The notes beneath the pieces are model-generated. The model was not told the DNA's origin. It saw only the letters and a program-made list of their open reading frames with translations, and ran no database searches. A stretch of DNA of 9,385 nt from Veillonella sp. (GTDB taxonomy: Bacteria > Bacillota_C > Negativicutes > Veillonellales > Veillonellaceae), in assembly GCA_018367495.1 (NCBI GenBank), contig JAGZGB010000064.1, forward strand, positions 1 through 9,385, read 5' to 3'. Position 1 is the first letter of the stretch; each line of letters starts with the position of its first letter. Made by a program: the position numbers and the translations under genes. Below are positions 1-7,137 of the stretch, in pieces.

Positions 1-279
1 TACATTAATACCATCGATAAGAACAACTTCTGTATCACTGCGACTTAATGCACGACGAATTACTTCTTCTGCAAGTTGTGGTCTTTCATCACGAGGTACT
101 AATAAAAACTCTTCTTCAATAAGTTGTTTTGCCTCTAAGTACTTCCAACCTTTTTGTTCAGATAATTCACGAATTAACAAACTTTTACCAGAACCAGGAC
201 CACCAACGATAAACAATATGCGTTCATCATCACCTTGAATTTGTTCCCAACGTTCTCTTACATCTTGAACTGTAACCAT
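1..279 (-). CDS. P-loop NTPase, BrxF-like (partial, C-terminus outside window)
   Basis: The first 93 residues of a small soluble NTPase are visible; the gene runs off the left edge. The start is the ATG at 279-277, preceded by a strong GAGGAGG-type ribosome binding site. After a short charged N-terminus (MVTVQDVRERW) comes strand ILFIVGG and a Walker A motif GGPGSGKS at about residues 26-33. A charged stretch with VPRDERP follows at about 61-67, then a hydrophobic strand VVLIDG near residue 90 that is a plausible Walker B. There is no signal peptide or membrane segment. The order 'Walker A, LL..P..ERP, helix, VVLIDxI' resembles my memory of BrxF, the small P-loop protein of BREX-3 phage-defence loci, but no other BREX gene is in view. 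The gene lies 28 bases after the secreted-protein gene and is probably the fifth gene of the folD-hypAB operon. The P-loop assignment is sure; BrxF kinship is a tentative inference. It could also be another small AAA-like or kinase-like ATPase. Confidence 0.8.
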   Translation of the reverse strand, partial: MVTVQDVRERWEQIQGDDERILFIVGGPGSGKSLLIRELSEQKGWKYLEAKQLIEEEFLLVPRDERPQLAEEVIRRALSRSDTEVVLIDGINV

Positions 280-307
280 ATCCCTTGCCTCCTCGCTGTA
301 ACCGTTC

Positions 308-1723
308 CTACTTAACTGGACGGTCAGATAACATAACGGATTTGATATATTGGTTTTTATCATCTAGGGCAAACTGCAAATATGAGTCGCTTGCCGCTGG
401 ATTTTTATATTCATATACAGTAGATGTGCCCGCATTTGTTGTAGATTCAACAATACGAGTAGGCATACCATATACAAAGAGCAATAAGTATTTAGTATCC
501 CCCATCGCAATGCCGCGACGAGTAGGTGTGTAAATATTTAATAGAACACGATTGATGAGATTTTTTTTATCAACACTCACGCCATATTCGTTATAGCCAA
601 TAAATGTGGACCCAAACAACATACCTTGATGTTTCCAATCATTATTGGGATCATTAACAAAATAATCATTTAATTTATAGCCACGCAACACAAAATCATC
701 AGCAGTCAATTTACCTGCTTGAAAATCATATACTGGAGCTTTAGGCAATCCAAATCTTGGCCATACTTGCCCACTAATCATATCAACAGCCTCTACATTG
801 CTTTGTTTGATGGTGAAAGCAATATATTCTTTCTGTTGTCCTAGCATAGATTGTTGTTGGCTATTATTATTTGTATTCTCTATCGAGCTATTAAATTCCT
901 TTTTTCGAGACCATGAATTTTCGGAATGACCTTCATATAGGAAAATATAACTTTCATTTTTCAAATCACGCCACATCGCAATAGGGCTACCATAGGCAAA
1001 TACCAATTCCATGCGCGTGCTACCAACACCAATATCGCGTACAGTGTGGATGCCTTTTTTCGTACTATGAATATTAGTAATAGTATTCGGTTCAAAGAAA
1101 TAAGTAGCACCTTGACCGCGTAATTGATTATTTACTAAACGCTCTTGAGCAGGTCCCGTATAAACGGTCACCTCCAAGTCTTTCATATAGTACGTCGTAA
1201 AGTTATCACGAATCACTGTTTTTTCTACCTCTTTAGGCGCTACAAACTGATCTCCTAAGCGATACCCATCAATAGCATAATCATCTTCAGACCCTAAATC
1301 TGGCAAATTATTAGCCGTATAAGACTTACCAATATCAGCCAAGTTATTTTGCGTTACGCTAGGCAATGGACCTTCATTTTCGCTAGCTGCTTGCCAAAAC
1401 TGTATGGAATCACCAAACTCGGTAACCGCCATTTGTTCAGCTAGCCATCCTGTTTTAGTGCTTTCCTTTTTTGTCTTTGTATCGATTTTAACAGCTTTAA
1501 TCGGTGCATTATCTATATACGCAACAGACTCAGCCGCATCAGTTCCCGCTGCTTCTACAGTTGTCTTATCATCCGTATGTGCAACATCATTTGCATTCTC
1601 TGTAGATTCCACCGCAGTTTGTTTCACAGTCGAAATAGCCGGCTCTGCTGCATACCCTACCGATGTAGCAGATAAGCCTACTAAAAGTGCCGCTACGATA
1701 CGGCTCTTAATAGAATGATTCAT
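308..1723 (-). CDS. Secreted protein of unknown function with a duplicated C-terminal domain
   Basis: This 471-residue protein is not recognised as a named family. Residues 1-25 are a classical Sec signal peptide: KSR, then a hydrophobic AALLVGLSATSVG core, with likely cleavage after GYA. There is no lipobox cysteine and no other membrane segment. Residues 26-95 are low-complexity and rich in Thr, Ala, Glu and Asp, like a linker. Two similar domains follow, at about 149-316 and 343-466. Each has GY(R/K)LxDxFV, then a strand ending NI followed by a basic pair and GI, then LxFxYGxP, an aromatic Y..Y segment and an alternating strand at the end. Copy 1 carries an Asn/Gln/Ser-rich insertion at about 275-295. 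Such GI..G...L..YG.P repeats occur in many exported proteins of Firmicutes without known activity. Its ATG overlaps the hypB stop by 4 bases (ATGA), which implies translational coupling. In a diderm it should be periplasmic or exported. A role with an exported metalloenzyme is only a guess. Confidence 0.85.
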   Translation of the reverse strand: MNHSIKSRIVAALLVGLSATSVGYAAEPAISTVKQTAVESTENANDVAHTDDKTTVEAAGTDAAESVAYIDNAPIKAVKIDTKTKKESTKTGWLAEQMAVTEFGDSIQFWQAASENEGPLPSVTQNNLADIGKSYTANNLPDLGSEDDYAIDGYRLGDQFVAPKEVEKTVIRDNFTTYYMKDLEVTVYTGPAQERLVNNQLRGQGATYFFEPNTITNIHSTKKGIHTVRDIGVGSTRMELVFAYGSPIAMWRDLKNESYIFLYEGHSENSWSRKKEFNSSIENTNNNSQQQSMLGQQKEYIAFTIKQSNVEAVDMISGQVWPRFGLPKAPVYDFQAGKLTADDFVLRGYKLNDYFVNDPNNDWKHQGMLFGSTFIGYNEYGVSVDKKNLINRVLLNIYTPTRRGIAMGDTKYLLLFVYGMPTRIVESTTNAGTSTVYEYKNPAASDSYLQFALDDKNQYIKSVMLSDRPVK

Positions 1724-2373
1724 CGATTACTCTCCAATTGTGCACGCAACCATGTCAACCATGGCTCAAGTCCATTATGGGCCGTGCAACTTACTTCAAA
1801 AATCTCTCCTGTTGGATTCAAATTACGTATATCTTGTATGGCCTTATCTTTTTTGAAAGGTACATAAGGCAATAAATCTATCTTATTAATGAGGATAGCC
1901 TTTGACTCTTTAAAGATTAATGGGTATTTAAGAGGCTTATCCTCACCTTCAGTAACAGATAATACAGTTACCTTCATGCTTTCACCAATCTCAAATTCTG
2001 CAGGGCATACAAGGTTACCTACATTCTCGATAATGATCATATCCAGTTCATCAAGATTTAAATCACCTAGTGCATCTTGAATCATTTGTGCATCAAGATG
2101 GCAACCTCCCACTGTATTGATTTGGATAACAGGCACGCCTAAGGCATGAATTCGTTCTGCATCCTTAGCGGTAAACAAATCACCTTCAATAACAGCCAAA
2201 CGATAATCCTTTTTTAAATCTTGTAAGGTAGCCTCTAAAAGAGATGTTTTACCAGCCCCTGGAGAACCTAATAGATTGAATACAAAAATATTTTTTTCCT
2301 TAAACAACTGTTGTAAGGACTCTGCAATGGCATCATTTTTTGCCAATACATTAGTTTTAACTTGAACTTGCAT
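1720..2373 (-). CDS. hypB: Hydrogenase nickel incorporation GTPase HypB
   Basis: HypB is a cytoplasmic SIMIBI-class GTPase that works with HypA to insert nickel into the large subunit of [NiFe] hydrogenase. The 217 residues carry a P-loop GSPGAGKTS at 36-44, EGD at 63-65, the metal site CH at 91-92 in GGCHLDA, a third metal-ligand cysteine at 123 in NLVCPAEF, and the guanine-specificity motif NKID at 163-166. The N-terminal cysteine motif of E. coli HypB and the histidine-rich stretch of some homologues are absent, so this is a minimal HypB with only the G-domain metal site. The ATG at 2373 has an AAAGG ribosome binding site 7 bases upstream and lies 15 bases after hypA. Its end overlaps the following secreted-protein gene by 4 bases. 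No hydrogenase structural gene or hypCDEF gene is in the window, so the client enzyme must be encoded elsewhere. A shared role for another nickel enzyme cannot be excluded. Confidence 0.96.
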   Translation of the reverse strand: MQVQVKTNVLAKNDAIAESLQQLFKEKNIFVFNLLGSPGAGKTSLLEATLQDLKKDYRLAVIEGDLFTAKDAERIHALGVPVIQINTVGGCHLDAQMIQDALGDLNLDELDMIIIENVGNLVCPAEFEIGESMKVTVLSVTEGEDKPLKYPLIFKESKAILINKIDLLPYVPFKKDKAIQDIRNLNPTGEIFEVSCTAHNGLEPWLTWLRAQLESNR

Positions 2374-2388
2374 GTCCTAACCTTTCTA

Positions 2389-2730
2389 TCAATCGATATC
2401 CATGGAGGTCACTTGTAGTTCGCGGCCACCAATGGTTTGTACGAAATGACTGTCACAATAGGGACAGATAAACTTATAATTTTCTACAGGAAATGTTTTA
2501 TCACAATCCAAGCACTTTCCTTCAATAGGAATCGTGTTAATTTCTATACGAGAACCTTCTGCGGCAGTCCCTTTTGTAACGGCTTCCCAGCAAAATAGGA
2601 GAGAATCTGGCTCTACTCCACTCATAAGGCCCAAATCGAGTTGAACGGAATGAATCACAGATGCATCGTGTTGTCGTAACGTATCGAGGGCTACATCAAG
2701 TATACCTTCTGCTATAGACATCTCATGCAT
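2389..2730 (-). CDS. hypA: Hydrogenase maturation nickel metallochaperone HypA
   Basis: HypA binds nickel at its N-terminus and passes it, with HypB, to the [NiFe] hydrogenase large subunit. The start chosen is the ATG at 2730, which gives 113 residues beginning MHEMSIAE. That is the canonical N-terminus, with the Ni-binding His at position 2. An upstream in-frame ATG at 2754 would bury this histidine and is rejected. The structural zinc site is intact: Cys73, Cys76, Cys89 and Cys92 as two CxxC pairs separated by 12 residues, the usual HypA spacing. The C-terminus (ELQVTSMDID) is also typical. The gene overlaps the end of folD by 8 bases, and a weak AGG ribosome binding site lies inside the last folD codons, so translation is probably coupled to folD. 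hypB follows after 15 bases. Confidence 0.96.
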   Translation of the reverse strand: MHEMSIAEGILDVALDTLRQHDASVIHSVQLDLGLMSGVEPDSLLFCWEAVTKGTAAEGSRIEINTIPIEGKCLDCDKTFPVENYKFICPYCDSHFVQTIGGRELQVTSMDID

Positions 2731-3550
2731 GGTATGCCTCATATACAGCTTCAAGCATCATAGTAGTCGTTACAGAGCCTACACCACCAGGCACTGGAGT
2801 AATTGCAGACGCAATATCTTTTACCGCTTCATAATCAACATCGCCTACCGTCTTACCTTCTAGTTCATTAATGCCTACATCGATAACAACAGCACCTGGC
2901 TTAATCATATCTGCTGTAATCATATGAGCACGACCCGCTGCAGCAATAACGATATCGCCTCGTTTTACTTGCTCTGCCAAATCAGGAGTTCTAGAATGGC
3001 ACATTGTAACCGTACCATGTGCACCGAGAGTCATAAGAGCTACTGGTTTGCCAATCACTTGGCTACGACCGATTACTACCACATGTTTCCCCTCTACAGG
3101 AATATCGTAGTGATTTAAAATTGCCATGCACGCCTTAGCAGTACAAGGGGCAAAGCCCCCTTTGCCAGCAGTTACAAGGCCAATATTATACGTAGTTAAA
3201 CCATCGATATCTTTTTTAGGATCTAGCATATCGATAAGAGCCTCTGTATCAATGTGTTTAGGCATCGGCATTAACGGTAAAATTCCATGAACAGCCGCAT
3301 CATTATTTAATTCTTGCAATGCTGCCACCACTTCATCCTGTGTAGCCGTTTCAGGTAATTGCTTTAATACAAAGCCATAGCCAAAGTTCTTGGCTGTCTT
3401 TTCCATAAATGTAGCATACATATGAGCCCCATGGTCCTCACCAACGAGTAATACTGCCATAGTAATTACAGAGTCGCCTACTGCTGCAACTTTTTCTTGT
3501 AAAATCGCCTTGTGAGCATCTGCTACTGCTTTACCGCGTAATTCGATCAT
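2723..3550 (-). CDS. folD: FolD-family methylenetetrahydrofolate dehydrogenase lacking the usual catalytic Lys and Gln
   Basis: FolD normally oxidises 5,10-methylene-THF with NADP+ and then hydrolyses 5,10-methenyl-THF to 10-formyl-THF. I start at the ATG at 3550 because GGAG sits 6 bases upstream; the ATG at 3562 has no ribosome binding site. That gives 275 residues, slightly short of the usual 280-300. Family marks are VGED at 37-40, PKKDIDG at 111-117 with the conserved Asp, the nucleotide-binding GRSQVIGKP at 161-169, and TPVPGGVGS at 251-259. However, the YxxxK motif reads YATFM (45-49), so the catalytic lysine is Met, and VQLPLP reads PLMPMP (92-97), so the catalytic glutamine is Leu93. 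A similar clostridial type, C. perfringens FolD, is known as a monofunctional dehydrogenase that relies on separate FchA for the cyclohydrolase step. I infer the same here. It heads a run with hypA and hypB, overlapping hypA by 8 bases. Confidence 0.88.
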   Translation of the reverse strand: MIELRGKAVADAHKAILQEKVAAVGDSVITMAVLLVGEDHGAHMYATFMEKTAKNFGYGFVLKQLPETATQDEVVAALQELNNDAAVHGILPLMPMPKHIDTEALIDMLDPKKDIDGLTTYNIGLVTAGKGGFAPCTAKACMAILNHYDIPVEGKHVVVIGRSQVIGKPVALMTLGAHGTVTMCHSRTPDLAEQVKRGDIVIAAAGRAHMITADMIKPGAVVIDVGINELEGKTVGDVDYEAVKDIASAITPVPGGVGSVTTTMMLEAVYEAYHA

Positions 3551-3570
3551 AAGTATCTCCATTCATTTAA

Positions 3571-3607
3571 ACTATCTATAAAATAAGGCGCCTCCGGAGA
3601 GGCACCT
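3571..3607 (-). terminator. Intrinsic terminator after the PBP gene
   Basis: On the minus strand AGGTGCCTC pairs with GAGGCGCCT (9 bp with one G-U wobble, 4-base loop TCCG; 3586-3607). It is followed by the T-rich tail TTATTTTATAG. The wobble only works on the minus strand, where the plus strand would have a C-A mismatch, which supports minus-strand function. It lies 61 bases after the PBP stop codon and 36 bases before the folD start. The tail is not a clean T run, so termination may be partial. Confidence 0.75.
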
Positions 3608-3621
3608 AAGTCTCTTATTCT

Positions 3622-3651
3622 ATTATATAACGAACTGTCTATAATTTCTAA
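3622..3651 (-). promoter_or_regulatory. Possible promoter for the folD-hypAB operon
   Basis: A perfect TATAAT (minus strand, 3627-3622) has a poor -35 match, TTAGAA, 18 bases upstream (3651-3646). Transcription would start near 3615, upstream of the hairpin at 3586-3607, so that hairpin would lie in the folD leader as well as behind the PBP gene. The region is AT-rich and a chance TATAAT is possible. Confidence 0.3.
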
Positions 3652-3668
3652 TTATGACCGAATTCGTT

Positions 3669-5639
3669 TTATCTACGGAAATGAACAGTAATTGCTGTAC
3701 CAGCCTGAACAGTTGTACCGCTACTTTCATCTTGAGATGTAGCCGTACCAGTTCCATCCGGTTTAAAGGCAAGTCCCGCCTTATGTAACCAATCACGCAC
3801 TTCACCATAGGTAAAACCAGTAAAGTTAGGCAATGTAACAGAACCATCACTTCCCGGTTTTGGTTCAGGTAATGTATTAGCAGCTTTAACAGCTACTGGT
3901 GTACTTTCTTTAACATACGGACTCATTTGGTAATACCGTACAAGTTGAGATACGATGTCCTTAAATACAGGGGCTACAATTTGACTACCATAATAAGAAC
4001 CCTTTTGTGGGTCATCAATAACGACAAGAACTACAAATTTTGGATCCTCTACAGGGCCAAAGCCAATAAAGGACGCAATGTATTGTCCGTCGAGATAACC
4101 GCCATGTTTGGTATCTAGTTTTTGCGCCGTACCAGTTTTACCAGCAAAGTGATAGCCTTCTACCATCGCTTTTGTACCGCCACCTTCAGATACTTCTTTT
4201 TCTAGAATATCTACGATGGTTTTAACAGTTTCCGCAGGAACTGGTTGGCCTACAACAGATGTTTCTGTCGTACTTGTCACATCCCCTTGAGAATTACTAT
4301 AGGACTTGATAATATGCGGTTTCATCATAGCACCGCCATTAGCAAGGGCACCAAAAGCGCGAACCATTTGTAATGGTGTAACCGCAATACCTTGACCAAT
4401 AGACATAGTCGCAACGTCTAGCTTACTCATATCATCCGGATTATATAAGATACCTTCACCTTCACCAGGTAATTCAATACCTGTTTCAGAGCCAAAGCCA
4501 TAATCACGTACATATTTCGAGAGAATATCTGCACCTGTTAATGTACCAATTTCAGCCATACCAGTATTAAGAGAGTACTTCAAAATATCTAGCAAACGAA
4601 CAGGACCATATCCCTCACCATCCCAGTTTCTAATGATATGTCCATTGGCAGCGAAGGCCCCTTTATCGTTATACACAGTGTCTAACTTCCATTTGCCTGC
4701 TGCAAGAGCTGCAGATGCAATGATAGGTTTGAATGTAGAGCCTGGTTCATATAAATTGGTAACCGCAATATTTTTGAAAGCCTCTTCACCACTTTGGTTG
4801 TAGTTATTAGGATCGTAACTTGGACGATTGGCCATCGCTAATATTTCACCGTTCTTTGGATCCATAACGATAACGCTGGCATGCTTAGCTCCTGTATCAA
4901 CCATCGCCTTATCAAGAGCGCGTTCTGCAATAAATTGAATTGTTGCATCGATGGTTAAGGTTACACTTTTACCCTTATCTGGTAAAAATTTAGATAGTAC
5001 GGAACCAAAGATGGCATTCCCTTTATTATCAGTAGCTACAATTTCTTGTTGTACGCCCCCCTTTAATTCGTCATCAAGAACCATTTCTAGACCATCAAGA
5101 CCTTTATCATCAGTACCGACAAAGCCTAATACTTGTGCCGCTAAGACACCATTTGGATAATAGCGCTTAGATTCTTCAACGAAATTAAGGCCTGCAATAT
5201 TATTATCCTTAATAACTTGTTGTACCCCTTTTGATTTGTCTGCATCCATCATACGATTCAACCAGACAAAGGCGGTATCCTCTTGCAAAGCTTTCACAAT
5301 ATTCTCTTTTGACATCGTTACGTACGGTGAGATGAGATCCGCAATCTCTTGAGGAGACTGTTTAATCATCTTCGGATCCGCATATAAAGATTTTGTAACT
5401 ACACTCATCGCCAAAGGCTTGCCATTACGGTCATAGATTGTACCGCGCGGCGATTGTAATTTTCTATCTACTTGAACTTGTAATAAGTTTTTCTTCTCTA
5501 GGTCAAAGGTATCAAAGACCTGTAACTGTGCTAAACGCCCGATAAGGACGAAGGCAACGGTCATGAGTATGGCAAGGCACCACGTAGTGCGACTCCAATC
5601 ACTCATGCGTAATAACGCTTTATTTAATAACTTCATCAT
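3669..5639 (-). CDS. Division-type penicillin-binding protein (FtsI/SpoVD-like class B transpeptidase) with PASTA domain
   Basis: This class B PBP cross-links peptidoglycan in the periplasm, anchored by one N-terminal membrane segment (about 19-37). The 656 residues show the dimerisation-domain motif SPRGTIYDRNGKPLA at 63-77 and a transpeptidase domain with the serine nucleophile in STFK (301-304), SLN (356-358) and KTGT (501-504). A proline-rich linker leads to a PASTA domain at about 598-655. All catalytic motifs are intact. Sequence style and length match FtsI/SpoVD rather than MrdA; PASTA is typical of SpoVD and Gram-positive PBP2x. The gene follows cca, and its first ATG overlaps the cca stop (ATGA). 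The second ATG (5636) is better spaced from the GGAG inside the cca end, so the protein may start at residue 2. Since ftsI usually lies in the division and cell-wall cluster, this copy beside cca may be a paralogue. Without the rest of the genome I leave the symbol empty. Confidence 0.93.
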   Translation of the reverse strand: MMKLLNKALLRMSDWSRTTWCLAILMTVAFVLIGRLAQLQVFDTFDLEKKNLLQVQVDRKLQSPRGTIYDRNGKPLAMSVVTKSLYADPKMIKQSPQEIADLISPYVTMSKENIVKALQEDTAFVWLNRMMDADKSKGVQQVIKDNNIAGLNFVEESKRYYPNGVLAAQVLGFVGTDDKGLDGLEMVLDDELKGGVQQEIVATDNKGNAIFGSVLSKFLPDKGKSVTLTIDATIQFIAERALDKAMVDTGAKHASVIVMDPKNGEILAMANRPSYDPNNYNQSGEEAFKNIAVTNLYEPGSTFKPIIASAALAAGKWKLDTVYNDKGAFAANGHIIRNWDGEGYGPVRLLDILKYSLNTGMAEIGTLTGADILSKYVRDYGFGSETGIELPGEGEGILYNPDDMSKLDVATMSIGQGIAVTPLQMVRAFGALANGGAMMKPHIIKSYSNSQGDVTSTTETSVVGQPVPAETVKTIVDILEKEVSEGGGTKAMVEGYHFAGKTGTAQKLDTKHGGYLDGQYIASFIGFGPVEDPKFVVLVVIDDPQKGSYYGSQIVAPVFKDIVSQLVRYYQMSPYVKESTPVAVKAANTLPEPKPGSDGSVTLPNFTGFTYGEVRDWLHKAGLAFKPDGTGTATSQDESSGTTVQAGTAITVHFRR

Positions 5640-7054
5640 TTCTCCACTGGACGGCGTAACTTATGGCCTAATGCATCATATAATGCATCTGGTTCATTGG
5701 GAATCACCCCATTTTGTACCTGACCTAATAAATACTGCAATCCTTCCCCCACTTTTTTCCCTGCAAGCTTAATAACTCGTTCGTCATAATTTAAATCCTT
5801 TGTATGGATAGGCATCTCTAGGCTAAGATCTGCCATACATTCACCAAAGGCTAAGGTGCCATCAGTCGATGCATAAGGCTTCCCACAGCCTAATACATCG
5901 GCAGCACAAACCTTAGATAATTGTTCCCATGCAATTCGCATAATTTGACTATCTCGAAACTCACCGCTGCGAGCCTCTTTACGGATCCACTTTTTCTCAT
6001 TAGCTTCCCCATTTTGTACAAAATAGTGAAAGCGCATATGATTTTTTACAATCCAAGCTACACGGCGCACAAAAGCCTTAGGATAACCTAAACGAGTAAG
6101 CAAGGTTTCTGTCATTTCAGCACCTAATGTATCATGGCCACGATCCGTCAAACGTCCGTTAATAACAGCTCGTACCGCCGGCATACCCTTTGCTACATCG
6201 TGTAACAGTGCACCCCAACGTAATATTAAATCTGGTTCTGTATGAGATACAACGGCTAATGTATGATACCAACCATCAAATTCGTGAAAGTCTTTTTCTT
6301 GTGGTAAATTCACAAGATGGTATAGCTCTGGTAAAATAGGCACTTCACGAGCGACGCCATTTTCTACAACGCGACAAGAACACTCGGCCAAGCGAGATTG
6401 TACTAATACATCAAGGCCCTTAGCCACAGCGGGCTCTAACATGAGTCGGTCCAGTTCACTACGGACTCTCTCGAGAGATAACCCAGGCACACGATGAAAT
6501 GCCTTTGGCATAGCTTCTAATAAATCTTCGGTAGGTAAGAAATCTAGCTTTGCCACAAAGCGGCATGCTCTAAATAATCGCAATGCGTCTTCTTCGAAGC
6601 GTTGCTGTGCATTCCCAATGGTTCGCAATGTCTTATGCTTGATATCTCGGCGTCCCCCTACTAGGTCTATGACCTCACCAAAACGATTCATAGCCATACC
6701 ATTGACCGTAAAGTCACGACGCAACACGTCTTCCTCTAAGGTATCGGCATAAGCGATTTCTTCTGGTCGATGACTATCCGCTCCATATCGTTCAGTGCGA
6801 TACGTTGCAATTTCATATTGCTTTCCTTCTAGTGTAGCTACTACTACGCCAAAGGATTTTCCTACTAAGTCTGTCGTTTGAATATCTTGACCGCGTAGGA
6901 CTTCAATTACCGTATTAGGACGTGCAGACGTCACAATATCAAAGTCATGAGGCTTTTGATGCATCAAAATATCACGCACTGCTCCGCCAATGATATAGGC
7001 TTCATAACCTGCTTCTTCCAATACAGTCAATATTCGATTGGCTTGTTCCATCAT
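5636..7054 (-). CDS. cca: tRNA nucleotidyltransferase (CCA-adding enzyme, class II, with HD domain)
   Basis: The enzyme builds or repairs the 3' CCA end of tRNAs from CTP and ATP. The start is the ATG at 7054 with AAAGGAG 5 bases upstream; the open frame extends back to 7120, but that would reach into the sdaAA terminator. The 472 residues show the nucleotidyltransferase head with GGAVRD at 23-28 and catalytic aspartates in DFD (37-39). RRDFTVNGMAMN follows at 112-123, then the nucleotide-selecting EDxxR motif at 155-159 and the neck motif LERVRSEL at 194-201. A C-terminal HD domain carries His264, the HD pair 285-286 and His307. HD-domain CCA enzymes often have phosphatase or phosphodiesterase activity as well. 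The motifs cannot tell full CCA addition from CC- or A-only addition, which occur as split enzymes in some bacteria. The stop overlaps the PBP start by 4 bases, so the two genes form one unit. I see no clear promoter in 7055-7114. Confidence 0.95.
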   Translation of the reverse strand: MMEQANRILTVLEEAGYEAYIIGGAVRDILMHQKPHDFDIVTSARPNTVIEVLRGQDIQTTDLVGKSFGVVVATLEGKQYEIATYRTERYGADSHRPEEIAYADTLEEDVLRRDFTVNGMAMNRFGEVIDLVGGRRDIKHKTLRTIGNAQQRFEEDALRLFRACRFVAKLDFLPTEDLLEAMPKAFHRVPGLSLERVRSELDRLMLEPAVAKGLDVLVQSRLAECSCRVVENGVAREVPILPELYHLVNLPQEKDFHEFDGWYHTLAVVSHTEPDLILRWGALLHDVAKGMPAVRAVINGRLTDRGHDTLGAEMTETLLTRLGYPKAFVRRVAWIVKNHMRFHYFVQNGEANEKKWIRKEARSGEFRDSQIMRIAWEQLSKVCAADVLGCGKPYASTDGTLAFGECMADLSLEMPIHTKDLNYDERVIKLAGKKVGEGLQYLLGQVQNGVIPNEPDALYDALGHKLRRPVEK

Positions 7055-7108
7055 GCACACTCCTTTCTGAACTAGTCTAACCTTTATTTTACTACAAATG
7101 AAAGCATG

Positions 7109-7137
7109 AAAAAAGTGCAATCCTATAAGGATTGCAC
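7109..7137 (-). terminator. Intrinsic terminator of sdaAB-sdaAA, overlapping the sdaAA stop
   Basis: A perfect 10-bp stem (GTGCAATCCT with AGGATTGCAC, 3-base loop) at 7115-7137 is followed on the minus strand by six T (7114-7109). The promoter-proximal arm consists of the last sdaAA codons, and the TAG stop (7125-7123) lies across the loop and stem. Confidence 0.9.

Noticed and set aside
1..279. A complete BREX defence system.
   Set aside because: Only one BrxF-like fragment is visible and no brxC, pglZ, methylase or helicase gene is in the window. The neighbours are metabolic genes.
1720..2730. hypA and hypB as nickel chaperones for a local urease.
   Set aside because: No urease gene lies in the window, and HypA/HypB are primarily hydrogenase factors. 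The client remains unknown from this sequence.
2731..2754. Upstream in-frame ATG giving HypA eight extra residues.
   Set aside because: HypA needs its N-terminal Met-His for nickel binding, and the ATG at 2730 gives exactly that, with coupling to folD.
3623..3850. 75-codon minus-strand frame after the end of the PBP gene.
   Set aside because: It overlaps the PASTA-coding end of the PBP gene in another frame, with no ribosome binding site or family resemblance.
7055..7120. Longer N-terminus for the CCA enzyme.
   Set aside because: The ATG at 7054 has a strong AAAGGAG site and fits the family start; the extension is not family-like and reaches into the sda terminator.
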